From: JABFWF01 sp035539135
GTDB lineage: Bacteria > Pseudomonadota > Gammaproteobacteria > Xanthomonadales > Xanthomonadaceae
NCBI GenBank assembly: GCA_035539135.1
Contig: DATLJD010000012.1
Span: 62,001-126,000, forward strand
Reading direction: 5' to 3'
Length of the DNA: 64,000 nt
The notes below the pieces were generated by a model. It did not search any database, was not told where the DNA came from, and saw nothing but the letters and a program-made list of their open reading frames with translations. This document shows positions 7,210 to 17,847 of the stretch, piece after piece. How positions within the stretch are numbered: the first letter of the stretch is position 1; each line of letters starts with the position of its first letter. The position numbers and the translations under genes were made by a program.

Positions 7210-8598
7210 ATGAAACAGGCATTGCAGGCGCGCCAGGCGCAGACGCTCAACCTGACGCCGCAGCTGCTGCAGACCATCCGCCTGCTGCAGCTGACCGCGC
7301 CGCAGCTGGAAATGGAATTGCGCCAGGCGCTGGAGCGCAACCCGCTGCTGGAATCGGCGATCGCCGAGGACGAAGCCGAGGACGACGCGCCCGCCGCCGA
7401 TGCCGCCGCGCAGGACTGCGCCGCCTGGGACGAACTCCCCGAACCGATGTTCCTGTCCGGCGGCGGCCACGCCGGATCCGGCGACGAGGACGCGACCGCG
7501 CGCATCGCCGCCGGTGAATCCAGCGACTGGCGCCAGCGCCTGCTCGCCCTGCTCGCCCTCCAGTGGCGGCCGCACGCGCTGGCGATGGCGGCGTTCTGGC
7601 TGGACCACTGCGACGACCGCGGTTACCTCGAGCACGACCTGCAAGCGCTGGGCCAGCGCGGCGCGACGGAACTCGGCGTCGGTGCCGACGACCTCGAGGT
7701 CGCGCGCCAGCGCCTGCTGCACGGCGAATGGCCCGGCGTCGCCGCGACCGATCCGGCCGAATGCCTGCGCGCGCAGCTCGCGCTGCAACCCGAAGGCCCG
7801 GCGCGCGCGCTCGCCGCGCGCATCCTCGCCGACCACCTCGACCTGCTCGCCGCGCACGACACCGCGGCGCTGGCCCGCGCGCTCGGCGCCGGCGAGGACG
7901 GCACCCACGCCGCGATCGCGCTGGTGCTGTCGCTGCGGCCGCATCCGGTCGAGGCGGTCGCCGCCGACAGCGGCCACATCGTTCCCGACGTGGTCGCCTG
8001 GCACGCCGGCGGCACCTGGCGGGTCGCGCTCAACGACGCCGCGCTGCCGCGCGTGCGCATCGCCCCGCACTGCGAGCAGGCGCTGGCCGACGCGCCCGGC
8101 CAGTACGCCGCCCTGCGCGGCCTGCTGGAGGAAGCGCGCTGGCTGGTGCGCGGCGTGGCGATGCGCAACGAGACCCTGCTGCGCACGACCCAGGTGCTGG
8201 TCGAGCGCCAGCGCGCGTTCCTGGAGCGCGGCGAGGAAGCGATCGCGCCGCTGACGCTGAAGGAAGTCGCCGACGCGATCGGCATGCACGAATCCACCGT
8301 CTCGCGGATCACCACCGGCAAGTACCTCCAGACCCCCCGCGGTACCTTCGAACTCAAGCGGCTGTTCGCGGTGCGGCTGGAAGGCGCAAACGTCGGCGCG
8401 ACCGCGGTGAAGGCGATGGTGCGCCGCCTGATCGAGACCGAGCCGGCCAATGCCCCGCTTGCCGACGACGTGATCGCCGGCCTGCTGGCGCGCCAGGGCG
8501 TGCGCATCGCGCGCCGCACCGTGGCGAAGTATCGTGACCAGCTGCACATCCCGTCGGCGCTGGCCCGCCGCGCCCGGCCCCGCCTGGCCACGGCCTGA
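7210..8598 (+). CDS. rpoN2: RNA polymerase sigma-54 factor (RpoN2, flagellar paralogue)
   Basis: 462 aa. Region I is Gln/Leu-rich (QARQAQTLNLTPQLLQTI), region II is acidic (EDEAEDDAP), then the core-binding domain, the HTH (LKEVADAIGMHESTVSRI) and the RpoN box ARRTVAKYRD at about 434-443, with Asp in place of the usual last Glu. The ATG follows GGAGGGG at 7199-7205. It directs transcription from -24/-12 promoters with an AAA+ activator. The order rpoN2, vemR, fleQ matches Xanthomonas campestris, where this second RpoN serves flagellar genes. The TGGCAC-N5-TTGC sites at fliD, fliE and fliL are its likely targets. Confidence 0.95.
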   Translation: MKQALQARQAQTLNLTPQLLQTIRLLQLTAPQLEMELRQALERNPLLESAIAEDEAEDDAPAADAAAQDCAAWDELPEPMFLSGGGHAGSGDEDATARIAAGESSDWRQRLLALLALQWRPHALAMAAFWLDHCDDRGYLEHDLQALGQRGATELGVGADDLEVARQRLLHGEWPGVAATDPAECLRAQLALQPEGPARALAARILADHLDLLAAHDTAALARALGAGEDGTHAAIALVLSLRPHPVEAVAADSGHIVPDVVAWHAGGTWRVALNDAALPRVRIAPHCEQALADAPGQYAALRGLLEEARWLVRGVAMRNETLLRTTQVLVERQRAFLERGEEAIAPLTLKEVADAIGMHESTVSRITTGKYLQTPRGTFELKRLFAVRLEGANVGATAVKAMVRRLIETEPANAPLADDVIAGLLARQGVRIARRTVAKYRDQLHIPSALARRARPRLATA

Positions 8599-8609
8599 GG
8601 AGAGACGAC

Positions 8610-8995
8610 ATGCGCAAGCTCCGCATCCTGCTGGTCGACGACCACCCGGGCTTCATCAACGCCGCCGTGCGCCACCTGCGCAAGCTCGACTGGGTCGAGA
8701 TCGCCGGCATGGCCGGCAACGGGATCGAGGCGATCACCCAGTGCGAGGCGCTGCGTCCCGACGTGGTGCTGATGGACCTGGCCATGCCCGAGATGGGCGG
8801 CCTGCAGGCGACCCGCCTGATCAAGGCCCAGGACAGCGCGCCCTTCATCGTCATCGCCAGCCACTTCGACGACGCCGAGCATCGCGAGCACACGCTGCGC
8901 GCCGGCGCCGACGCCTTCGTCAGCAAGCTCGCCTACATCCACGACGTGATGCCGATCCTCGAGCGCGTCGCCGGCCGCACGCCGGAGGCCGCGCC

Positions 8996-8999
<4 letters not shown>
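8610..8999 (+). CDS. vemR: Single-domain response regulator VemR
   Basis: 129 aa receiver-only protein: D10/D11, phospho-acceptor D56 (VVLMDLAMPEMGG), switch Ser/Thr region VIASHFDD, and a Lys in FVSKLAY. Its position between rpoN2 and fleQ and the acceptor at D56 match VemR of Xanthomonas, which controls motility and virulence and contacts FleQ. No output domain exists, so it must act by protein contact. It starts 11 nt after rpoN2 and its stop overlaps the fleQ start (ATGA). Confidence 0.88.
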
Positions 9000-10441
<1,442 letters not shown>

Positions 10442-10449
10442 CGCCGGCG

Positions 10450-10464
10450 TGGCACGCGGCTTGC
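10450..10464 (+). promoter_or_regulatory. Sigma-54 promoter of the fliE operon
   Basis: TGGCACGCGGCTTGC is an exact TGGCAC-N5-TTGC element, 42 nt before fliE and just after the fleQ stop. It likely drives fliEFGH and beyond. Confidence 0.88.
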
Positions 10465-10505
10465 ACGCACCGGACAGGCACCCCGGCTCGTGACGAACCG
10501 CCGAC

Positions 10506-10871
10506 ATGACCGACGCGATTTCCTCGATCCTCTCGCAGATCCGCGCGCACGAGATGCGCATGCGCGACATCTCGGCCGATGCCGCGCCGTCCAATGCCCT
10601 CCCCGGCCTGCAGGGCGGCGGCGGCCCGGCGCAGGCGCCCGGCGCGGCCGGCGGCTTCTCGCAGACCCTGTCGCACGCGATCGACAACGTCAGCCGCGCC
10701 CAGCGGACCGCGAGCGAACTGCAGCAAGCCTTCGAACTCGGCGATCCCAAGGCGGACCTCGCCCGCGTCATGGTCGCCATGCAGCAGTCCCAGGTCGCCT
10801 TCCGCGCCACCGTCGAGGTGCGCAACAAGCTGGTCCAGGCGTACCAGGAAGTCATGAACATGCCGATCTGA
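10506..10871 (+). CDS. fliE: Flagellar hook-basal body protein FliE
   Basis: 121 aa. The C-terminal half is the conserved part: FSQTLSHAIDNVSRAQ, DLARVMVAMQQSQVAFRA and VEVRNKLVQAYQEVMNMPI. FliE joins the MS ring to the proximal rod and is an early export substrate. It is first in the class II operon behind a sigma-54 site; fliF starts 55 nt downstream. Confidence 0.95.
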   Translation: MTDAISSILSQIRAHEMRMRDISADAAPSNALPGLQGGGGPAQAPGAAGGFSQTLSHAIDNVSRAQRTASELQQAFELGDPKADLARVMVAMQQSQVAFRATVEVRNKLVQAYQEVMNMPI

Positions 10872-10926
10872 CCCGGACCGCCCACGCCTCCCTTCCTCCG
10901 ACCGACCCCCGACAGCAGCCTTGCCC

Positions 10927-12615
10927 ATGAGCGTCATCGCCCTCCCCAAGACTCCCGGCGGCCTGAAGGACATCGGCCGGCTGCAGGACATCCCCGCGGT
11001 GCGGCAGCTGGCCCTGCTGGTGGTCGCGGCGGCCGCGATCGCCCTCGGCCTGTGGCTGTTCTTCTGGACCCAGAAGCCGAGCTTCGTGCCGGTCTACGCG
11101 GGGGTCGACGCCAAGGCCACGGCCGACGCGTCCGACCTGCTGCGCGGCAAGCAGATCCCGTTCCGCCTGGACGGCGGCAGCGGCGCGCTGGCGGTGCCGG
11201 CCGACCGCGTCGGCGACGCGCGCCTGGCGCTGGCGGCCGCCGGCCTGGGCGGCAACGAGGGCGGCGGCTTCGCCACGATGGAAGGCGACCAGGGCTTCGG
11301 CACCAGCCAGTTCATCGAGAACGCGCGCTACCAGCACGCGCTGGAAACCGAACTCGCGCGCACCATCGCCAACCTGCGCCCGGTGCGCGAGGCGCGGGTG
11401 CACCTGGCCCTGCCCAAGCCGAGCGCCTTCACCCGCCAGAAGACCGAGGCCAGCGCGTCGGTGGTGCTCCAGTTGCAGAGCGGCGCCAGCCTGGAACAGG
11501 GCCAGGTCGACGCGATCGAGCGCCTGGTCGCGTCCAGCATCCCCGACCTGACCCCCGACCGGGTCACCGTGGTCGACCAGTTCGGCCGCCTGCTGTCGCT
11601 GCCCGAGCGCGACAGCGAGGCCGCGATCGGCGCCGAGCGCTTCGACCAGCAGCGCCGCCAGGAGGCGGTCTACGTGCAGCGCATCCAGCAGCTGCTGGAA
11701 CCGATGACCGGCCCCGGCCGGGTCAGCGCGCAGGTCAGCGTGGACATGGACTTCGCCCAGACCGAGGAAGCACGCGAAACCTACGGCCCGCAGGCCGGCA
11801 TGGTCCGCAGCGAGCAGATCGCCGAATCCGGCAACGCGACCCCGGCCGGCGGCGCGAACGCAACGGCCCAGGGCGTGCCCGGCAGCGCCAGCAACACCCC
11901 CGCCGCCGCGGCGGACGCCAAGCCCGCCGCGAACGCCAACCCCGCGCAGGCGGCGCAGGCCTCGAACGACGACGGCACCGTGCTCACCGGCCCGACCTCG
12001 CGCACCGCCGTGCGCAACTACGAGATCGACCGCACCCTGACCCACACCCGCCGCGCGCCCGGCCGCATCCAGCGCATCACCGCCGCGGTGCTGGTCGACA
12101 ACCTGCCGCAGGGCGCGCCCGACGCCGACGGCCACCGCAAGACCCGCGCGCTGACCCCGGCCGAACTCAAGCGCATCGAGACCCTGGTGCAGCAGGCGAT
12201 CGGCTACGACGCGCAGCGCGGCGACGCGGTGTCGGTGGTCAACCAGCCGTTCGCCACCGGCGCCGCCCTCGACCTCGAGGACAGCGGCCCGCCGGCGTGG
12301 CAGGACCCGCGCGCGCGCGACCTGTTGCGCACCGTGCTCGGCGGCCTCGCTTTGCTGCTGGTGGTGTGGTTCGTGCTGCGTCCCGCCTTCCGCCAGCTGC
12401 TGCAGCCGCGCGCGCAGGCGCAAGCGACGGTGCGCGCCGAACTGCTCGACGACGAGGAAGTCCCGGTCGCGATCAGCCCCGGCGCCAGCCGCGGGGCGAG
12501 CCCGGCCCAGGCGATGAGCCTGGACGACAAGCTGCAGGTCGCGCGCACCGCGGTCAGCAACGATCCCAAGCGGGTCGCGCAGGTGGTGCGCGACTGGGTC
12601 GGCGAGGAGGCCTGA
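10927..12615 (+). CDS. fliF: Flagellar MS-ring protein FliF
   Basis: 562 aa from ATG 10927; a TTG two codons earlier is less likely. TM1 is at about 28-47 and TM2 at about 468-487, with two periplasmic ring-building domains between (YscJ-like LVYAG-type region, seen as FVPVYAGVDAKATAD, then GFGTSQFIENARYQHALETELARTI). Residues 300-345 are an Ala/Asn-rich loop. The cytoplasmic C-tail KLQVARTAVSNDPKRVAQVVRDWV binds FliG and is intact. It forms the membrane ring on which rotor and export gate assemble. Confidence 0.96.
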   Translation: MSVIALPKTPGGLKDIGRLQDIPAVRQLALLVVAAAAIALGLWLFFWTQKPSFVPVYAGVDAKATADASDLLRGKQIPFRLDGGSGALAVPADRVGDARLALAAAGLGGNEGGGFATMEGDQGFGTSQFIENARYQHALETELARTIANLRPVREARVHLALPKPSAFTRQKTEASASVVLQLQSGASLEQGQVDAIERLVASSIPDLTPDRVTVVDQFGRLLSLPERDSEAAIGAERFDQQRRQEAVYVQRIQQLLEPMTGPGRVSAQVSVDMDFAQTEEARETYGPQAGMVRSEQIAESGNATPAGGANATAQGVPGSASNTPAAAADAKPAANANPAQAAQASNDDGTVLTGPTSRTAVRNYEIDRTLTHTRRAPGRIQRITAAVLVDNLPQGAPDADGHRKTRALTPAELKRIETLVQQAIGYDAQRGDAVSVVNQPFATGAALDLEDSGPPAWQDPRARDLLRTVLGGLALLLVVWFVLRPAFRQLLQPRAQAQATVRAELLDDEEVPVAISPGASRGASPAQAMSLDDKLQVARTAVSNDPKRVAQVVRDWVGEEA

Positions 12616-12617
12616 GC

Positions 12618-13616
12618 ATGGCCGCCGACACCCTGACCGGCGTGCAGCGGGCCGCGGTGGTCCTGCTGTCGCTCGGCGAGCAGCAGGCCGCCGAAGTGCT
12701 CAAGCACATGAGCGCCAAGGAAGTGCAGAAGCTCGGCCTGGCGATGACCTCGGTCGGCAACGTCACGCGCGATGCGGTCACCCGCGTCTTCGACGAGTTC
12801 GTCGACGTGCTGGCGCAGCCGAGCCTCGGCGCCGGCGCCGACGAATACGTGCGCGCGGTGCTGGTGCAGGCGCTGGGCGAGGAGCGCGCCAACAGCCTGA
12901 TCGACCGCATCCTGATGGGTCGCAACACCTCCGGCCTCGACACCTTGAAGTGGATGGAGCCGCGCGCGATCGCCGAGCTGGTGCGCGACGAGCACCCGCA
13001 GATCATCGCGATCGTGATGGCCCACCTCGACCCGGACCAGGCCGCCGACGTGCTCAAGTGCCTGCCCGAACGCACCCGCGCGGACGTGCTGCTGCGCATC
13101 GCGACGCTGGACGGCATCCCGCCCAACGCGCTCAACGAACTCAACGACGTGATGGCACGCCAGTTCGCCGGCAACCAGAACCTGAAGTCCTCGTCGGTGG
13201 GCGGGGTCAAGGTCGCCGCCAACATCCTCAACTTCATGGACGGCGGCCAGGACGAAACCCTGCTCAAGGCGATCGGCGAGATCGACGACGCGCTCGGCGT
13301 GCAGATCCGCGACCTGATGTTCGTGTTCGACAACCTCGCCGAAATCGACGACCGCGCGATGCAGGCGGTACTGCGCGACGTGCCCAGCGACAAGCTGGCG
13401 ATCGCCCTGCGCGGCGCCGATCCGAAGGTGAAGGACAAGATCACCTCCAACATGTCGCAGCGCGCGGCCGAGATCCTGGTCGAGGACATGGAGGCGCGCG
13501 GCCCGGTGCGATTGGCCGAGGTGGAATCCGCGCAGAAGGAGATCCTGGCGATCGTGCGCAAGATGGCCGAGAGCGGCGAGATCGTGCTGTCGGCCAAGGC
13601 GGAGACCTTCGTATGA
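12618..13616 (+). CDS. fliG: Flagellar motor switch protein FliG
   Basis: 332 aa, standard length. The N-domain (GVQRAAVVLLSLGEQQAAEVLKH) binds FliF, the middle domain has the EHPQIIAIVMAHL motif (a conserved EHPQ), and the C-domain ends with the charged torque helix RGADPKVKDKITSNMSQRAAEI, which meets the MotA/C stator. The ATG lies 2 nt after fliF and the stop overlaps fliH by 4 nt. Confidence 0.97.
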   Translation: MAADTLTGVQRAAVVLLSLGEQQAAEVLKHMSAKEVQKLGLAMTSVGNVTRDAVTRVFDEFVDVLAQPSLGAGADEYVRAVLVQALGEERANSLIDRILMGRNTSGLDTLKWMEPRAIAELVRDEHPQIIAIVMAHLDPDQAADVLKCLPERTRADVLLRIATLDGIPPNALNELNDVMARQFAGNQNLKSSSVGGVKVAANILNFMDGGQDETLLKAIGEIDDALGVQIRDLMFVFDNLAEIDDRAMQAVLRDVPSDKLAIALRGADPKVKDKITSNMSQRAAEILVEDMEARGPVRLAEVESAQKEILAIVRKMAESGEIVLSAKAETFV

Positions 13617-14212
13617 GCGCGCAGCTCGAGGTCGTGCGCTGGACCGCGCCCGGGCTGGAAGCGCGCGCGCGCGCCGGCGACGGCGAGGCGGTCGCGCCGC
13701 ACAGCGTGGAGGAACTGCAGGCGATCGAGCAGGCGGCCTACGAGGAAGGCTTCGCGCGCGGCCACGCCGAGGGCCTGGCCAGCGGCCAGACCGAGGTGCG
13801 GCGCATGGTCGCGCAGATGGAAGGCATCCTCGACGGCTTCACCCGCCCCCTGGCCCGGCTCGACGCGGAAGTGGCCGACGCGCTGGCCGAGCTCGCGGTG
13901 CGCGTCGCCGGTGCGCTGATCGGCCGCGCGTACGTGGCCGACCCGGCGCTGCTGGCCGAACTCGTGCAGCAGGCGCTGGACACCCTCGGCGGCACCACCC
14001 GCGAGGTGGAACTGCGCCTGCACCCGGACGACCTCGGCGTGCTCGCCCCGCACCTGGCCGCGCTGGACGGCGTGCGCCTGGTTGCCGACACCAGCCTCGC
14101 CCGCGGCGAACTGCGCCTGCACGGCGAGAGCGTGCGCATCGACGGCACCCTCGCCGCGCGCCTGCAGTCGGCGCTGCAGGCGATCCTCGACGCCGGCGAG
14201 GTCGCGAAATGA
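13613..14212 (+). CDS. fliH: Flagellar export ATPase regulator FliH
   Basis: 199 aa. It contains the glycine-spaced helix typical of FliH (AAYEEGFARGHAEGLASGQTEV, repeats of GxxxG type at about 40-62) and a C-terminal V/A-type stator-like domain (ELRLHPDDLGVL). A dimer holds FliI at the export gate and links it to FliN. ATG overlaps the fliG stop. A 223-nt repeat-filled gap separates it from fliI, the largest break in this otherwise tight run. Confidence 0.93.
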   Translation: MSAQLEVVRWTAPGLEARARAGDGEAVAPHSVEELQAIEQAAYEEGFARGHAEGLASGQTEVRRMVAQMEGILDGFTRPLARLDAEVADALAELAVRVAGALIGRAYVADPALLAELVQQALDTLGGTTREVELRLHPDDLGVLAPHLAALDGVRLVADTSLARGELRLHGESVRIDGTLAARLQSALQAILDAGEVAK

Positions 14213-14233
14213 ACGCACTGCGCGCGCCACTGG

Positions 14234-14403
14234 CCCCCGCCCCGGCCCTCCCCCGCCAACGGGGGAGGGAGCACGCCGCGCCGGGTCCCGACCACGGATG
14301 TGAGCAGCCCTTCCGCCCCGGCGCGGCGGGGGGGAGCCGCGAGGGAGCCGTGCGCCGCTTCGTTCCCCCTCTCCCGCTCGCGGGAGAGGGCTGGGGTGAG
14401 GGC
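14234..14403. repeat. Intergenic hairpin-repeat element between fliH and fliI
   Basis: It holds two short hairpins, CCTCCCCCG..CGGGGGAGG (about 14247-14268) and CCCTCTCCCG..CGGGAGAGGG (about 14367-14390), followed by CTGGGGTGAGGGCGCG. The same modules recur at 28.8 and 46.8-47.1 kb. They have no coding potential of their own. Here they interrupt the fli operon and may affect transcript stability between fliH and fliI. Confidence 0.75.
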
Positions 14404-14435
14404 GCGCCGCGCCAGCGACGCATCGGAGCGCGCGC

Positions 14436-15836
14436 ATGAGCCTGCCCGCCGAACACTGGCGCGAGGCGCGCAACCTGCGCCTGGCCGCGCGCCTGCGGGG
14501 CTCCGATCCGCGCCCGGATGCGCTCGGCCTCGCCCGCGAGGGCGTGCTGCGGCGCGCGGTCGGCCTGACCCTGGAAGCTTCCGGCTGCAGCGCCCCGCTC
14601 GGCGCGCGCTGCAAGGTGGAAACCTCCGGCGGCCGCTGGGTCGACACCGAGGTGGTCGGCTTCGCCGGCGACCGTACCTATTTGATGCCCACCGCCGACC
14701 TCGAGGGCCTGCTGCCGAATGCGCGCGTGGTCGCGAGCCGCCGGCGCGGCGAGGTCGCGGTCGGCGATGGCCTGCTCGGCCGCGTCGTCGACAGCGACGG
14801 CGTCGCCCTCGACGGCCGCGGTCCGGTGCGGCCGGAGAACTGGGTGGGCCTGGCCGGCACCGCGATCAATCCGCTGATGCGCGAGCCGATCAGCCGCTCG
14901 CTCGACGTCGGCGTGCGCGCGATCAACGCCCTGTTGCCGATCGGCCGCGGCCAGCGCATCGGCCTGTTCGCGGGCTCGGGCGTCGGCAAGTCCACCCTGC
15001 TCGGGATGATGACCCGCTACACCGCCGCCGACGTGATCGTGGTCGGCCTGATCGGCGAGCGCGGCCGCGAGGTGCGCGACTTCGTCGAGACCACGCTCGG
15101 CGCCGAAGGCCTGCGCCGTTCGGTCGTCGTCGCAACCCCCGCCGACCGCCCGCCGCTGGCGCGCCTGCACGGCGCGCTGCGCGCGACCGCGATCGCCGAA
15201 TGGTTCCGCGACCAGGGCCTGCACGTGCTGCTGCTGATGGATTCGCTGACCCGCTTCGCCCACGCGCAGCGCGAGATCGGCCTGTCGGTGGGCGAGCCGC
15301 CGACCACCCGCGGCTATCCGCCGTCGGTCTTCGCCCGGCTGCCGCAGCTGGTCGAGCGCGCCGGCAACGGCGCCGACGGCCGCGGCTCGATCACCGCGTT
15401 CTACACCGTGCTGACCGAGGGCGACGACCAGCAGGAACCGATCGCCGACGCCGCGCGCGCGATCCTCGACGGCCACATCGTGCTGACCCGCCGCATCGCC
15501 GACGCCGGCCTGTATCCGGCGATCGACGTCGAGGTCTCGGTCAGCCGCGTCATGCAGGACATCACCGACGCGCCGTGGCGCGCGCGGATCCGCAAGCTCA
15601 AGCAGCTGATCGCGGCCTACAACGCGCAGCGCGACCTGATCGCGATCGGCGCCTACCAGCGCGGCAGCGACCCGCTGGTCGACGAGGCGCTGGCGCGCTG
15701 GCCGGCGATCCAGCAGTTCCTCGGCCAGGACGTGTCCGAGGCCTCCGACATCCAGGCCAGCCGCGCCGCGCTCGCGCGCGTGCTCGACGACGCCGCGCCG
15801 ACCCCCGACACCCCCTCCGCGAGACCGTCCGCATGA
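14436..15836 (+). CDS. fliI: Flagellum-specific export ATPase FliI
   Basis: 466 aa. Walker A FAGSGVGKSTLLG lies at about 178-190, and Walker B LLLMDSLTRFAHAQRE, then GEPPTTRGYPPSVFARLP, are as in F1-beta-like export ATPases. The N-terminal ring domain is Arg-rich. It hydrolyses ATP as a hexamer to help unload substrates from chaperones at FlhA/FlhB. Its stop overlaps fliJ by 4 nt. Confidence 0.97.
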   Translation: MSLPAEHWREARNLRLAARLRGSDPRPDALGLAREGVLRRAVGLTLEASGCSAPLGARCKVETSGGRWVDTEVVGFAGDRTYLMPTADLEGLLPNARVVASRRRGEVAVGDGLLGRVVDSDGVALDGRGPVRPENWVGLAGTAINPLMREPISRSLDVGVRAINALLPIGRGQRIGLFAGSGVGKSTLLGMMTRYTAADVIVVGLIGERGREVRDFVETTLGAEGLRRSVVVATPADRPPLARLHGALRATAIAEWFRDQGLHVLLLMDSLTRFAHAQREIGLSVGEPPTTRGYPPSVFARLPQLVERAGNGADGRGSITAFYTVLTEGDDQQEPIADAARAILDGHIVLTRRIADAGLYPAIDVEVSVSRVMQDITDAPWRARIRKLKQLIAAYNAQRDLIAIGAYQRGSDPLVDEALARWPAIQQFLGQDVSEASDIQASRAALARVLDDAAPTPDTPSARPSA

Positions 15837-16294
15837 CCCGCTCCGACCGCCTCGACCCGCTGCTGCGCGTGGTCCAGCAACGCCAGGACGCCGCCGCCCG
15901 CCAGCTCGCGGAGCGCGACCGTGCCAAGGCCGAGCAGGAGGCGCGGCTGGATGCGCTGCGCCAGTACGCCGAGGAATACGCGGCGGCGCCCGCCGGCGGA
16001 GGCACGATCGCGCCGGCGCTGCTCGCCAACCGCATCGCCTTCCGCGCCAAGCTCGATGCCGCGGTCGCGCAGCAGACCCGGGTCGTGGACAGCGCGCGTC
16101 AGCAGACCGAGGTCGAGCGCGTGCGCCTGATGCTGGCCAGCCGCGACACCAAGGTGCTGGAGAAGCTCGCCGCCAGCTACCGCGCCGAGGAGGCCAAGGT
16201 CGCCGAGCAGCGCAGCCAGCGCGAGCTCGACGACATCGGCGCGCGCCGCGTGCGCGAGGCGCACGCCAAGGACGGCGAGGACGTCGGCGCATGA
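15833..16294 (+). CDS. fliJ: Flagellar export protein FliJ
   Basis: 153 aa, almost wholly two antiparallel coiled helices (RLDPLLRVVQQRQDAAARQLAERD; VERVRLMLASRDTKVLEKL). FliJ resembles the gamma stalk of F1, inserts into the FliI hexamer and couples it to FlhA and the proton motive force. Overlaps fliI (ATGA) and fliK (ATGA) by 4 nt at each end. Confidence 0.92.
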   Translation: MTRSDRLDPLLRVVQQRQDAAARQLAERDRAKAEQEARLDALRQYAEEYAAAPAGGGTIAPALLANRIAFRAKLDAAVAQQTRVVDSARQQTEVERVRLMLASRDTKVLEKLAASYRAEEAKVAEQRSQRELDDIGARRVREAHAKDGEDVGA

Positions 16295-17508
16295 TCGGCG
16301 CCGCGCTGCCCACGCCCGCCCTGCCGGCCCAGGCGTCTTCGCCCGCCGACGGCGCGCCGCAGGACGCCGCGGCCACCGGACGCGGCGACGCCCGCAAGTC
16401 CGGCCAGGCCGGCGCGGCGAACGGTGGTGGCGCGGCGGCGAACGCCCACGCACCGCACGACGCGCAGACCGCCCGCGACGACCGCCACTTCGCGCGCCTG
16501 CTCGCCCCGGATCCGGCGCCCGCAGCCGGCGCGCCCACCGCCATGCCGGCGGCGCCGACCGCGCCGGAGCAGTCCGCGGGCGACCCCCGATCGGGCCAGC
16601 TGCCGGACCAACAGTCCGACCAGCTGCCCGACCAGCTGCTCGACCTGTTCGCCCTGCTTGTCCCGAATGCGGCCCCGGCTACGGCCGCGACCGCCCCGGC
16701 TACCGGTGCGCAAACCGGCGCCGGCGGATCGCCCGCGCCGACCGGCGCGGTTCCGCAATCCGCCGCCGTCCTCGCCGGCCGCGCGGTGGCGACCGAGCCC
16801 GGCGCGGCCGCGGTCGCCGGCGCACCGGCGGCTGCGGCCCACGCTGCCCTGGCGCATGGGCCCGGCACCCCTGCCCCGGCGGCGGATGCCGCCGGGCCCT
16901 CGCCGCTGGCCCTGCCTGCCGGTACGCCGCCAAGTGCCGATGGCGCCACTGGCACGGACGCCTTCACCCGTCTGGTCGCCGAAGCCGTCACCGGCCACGA
17001 GCGCCTGCAGGCCGATCCCGCGGCGGCGCAGCCTTTGTCGCCGACCGCACCGGCCGCGTCCGCCGCCGCCCGCCCGGCGGTGCCACCGCACGCCCCGCTG
17101 CCGCAACCCGCCGACCCCGGTGCCGGCTACGGCGACGACTTCGGCAAGGGCGTGCTGTGGATGACCGAGAAGGCGCTCGGCCATGCCCAGCTGCGGGTCA
17201 CACCGGACCACCTCGGGCCGATCGACGTGCGCCTGCAGCTGGACGGCGCGCGCGTGCACGCCGAGTTCTCCAGCGCGCAACCGGAGGTCCGGCAGGCGCT
17301 GGAAGCCAGCCTGCCGCGGCTGCGCGAGATGCTCGGCCAGCACGGCCTGGAACTGGCCCAGGCCGATGTCGGCCAGCGCCAGCAGGACCCGCGTCCGCGC
17401 CCGGGGGCCGGCCGTGAGGCCGGCGGTCCCGAATCCGGGATCGAGACGCAGCCGATCGCCCTGCCGCCGCGGCGGCTGGCGCGCGGCCTGCTCGACGAGT
17501 ACGCGTGA
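16291..17508 (+). CDS. fliK: Flagellar hook-length control protein FliK
   Basis: 405 aa. Residues 1-270 are a low-complexity Ala/Pro/Gly ruler region with a DQQSDQLPDQLLDLFALL segment. The C-terminal Flg_hook domain (about 285-365) carries KALGHAQLRVTPDHLGPIDV, QLDGARVHAEFSS and LREMLGQHGLEL, the conserved substrate-switch fold. FliK is secreted during hook growth and flips FlhB specificity to filament proteins. It ends the fliE-K run; 339 nt of repeats and a new sigma-54 promoter follow. Confidence 0.93.
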   Translation: MIGAALPTPALPAQASSPADGAPQDAAATGRGDARKSGQAGAANGGGAAANAHAPHDAQTARDDRHFARLLAPDPAPAAGAPTAMPAAPTAPEQSAGDPRSGQLPDQQSDQLPDQLLDLFALLVPNAAPATAATAPATGAQTGAGGSPAPTGAVPQSAAVLAGRAVATEPGAAAVAGAPAAAAHAALAHGPGTPAPAADAAGPSPLALPAGTPPSADGATGTDAFTRLVAEAVTGHERLQADPAAAQPLSPTAPAASAAARPAVPPHAPLPQPADPGAGYGDDFGKGVLWMTEKALGHAQLRVTPDHLGPIDVRLQLDGARVHAEFSSAQPEVRQALEASLPRLREMLGQHGLELAQADVGQRQQDPRPRPGAGREAGGPESGIETQPIALPPRRLARGLLDEYA

Positions 17509-17511
17509 CGG

Positions 17512-17547
17512 CGTAGCGGCAAGGGCAACGGAGCAAGCTCCGCTACG
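17512..17547. repeat. Partial copy of the intergenic palindrome (family member 2)
   Basis: CGTAGCGG (17512-17519) and CCGCTACG (17540-17547) are inverted, and the right side GGAGCAAGCTCCGCTAC matches the arms at 1913 and 35540. The left arm is shorter than in the other two copies, as if decayed. Confidence 0.65.
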
Positions 17548-17580
17548 GTCTCCAGCTAACCGCTAATCGCTGCCCGCTGC

Positions 17581-17714
17581 CCGTCTCCCGCCTCCCGTCT
17601 CCCGCTTCCCGTCTCCCGTCTCCCGTCTCCCGTCTCCCGTCTCCCGCTCCCGGCTCCCGTCTTCCGTCTCCCGTCTCCCGCTCCCGGCTCCCGGCTCCCG
17701 GCTCCCGGCTCCCG
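17581..17714. repeat. TCTCCCG/GCTCCCG heptad tandem array
   Basis: About 19 imperfect 7-nt units, mixing (C)CGTCTCC and (C)GGCTCCC, fill 134 nt between fliK and fliL. A short array of the same heptad in the opposite orientation stands at 35431. The unit length and slippage-prone purity suggest copy number varies between strains. It is too short-unit and spacerless for CRISPR. Confidence 0.85.
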
Positions 17715-17801
17715 TCCCCGCCCCGTCGACCGACCGACACCAGCCCGTTCAGGCCGCCGCCAATTCCCCGTCACCCCGCGCTCCGCCGCCGGCTCCGCCC
17801 G

Positions 17802-17816
17802 CGGCACGCCGCTTGC
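17802..17816 (+). promoter_or_regulatory. Sigma-54 promoter of the fliL operon
   Basis: CGGCACGCCGCTTGC differs from consensus only at the first base (C for T) and equals the fliD site otherwise. It lies 32 nt before the fliL GTG and would start fliLMNOPQR. Confidence 0.82.
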
Positions 17817-17847
17817 ACGGACAGGGCATCCCGCTTGGAGCCCGCCC

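Noticed and set aside
13839..16991. 1050-codon open frame on the minus strand
   Set aside because: It covers fliH, the repeat gap, fliI, fliJ and half of fliK in antisense; very long shadow frames are normal at this GC content.
17581..17714. Possible CRISPR array
   Set aside because: Units are 7 nt with no spacers; it is a simple tandem repeat.
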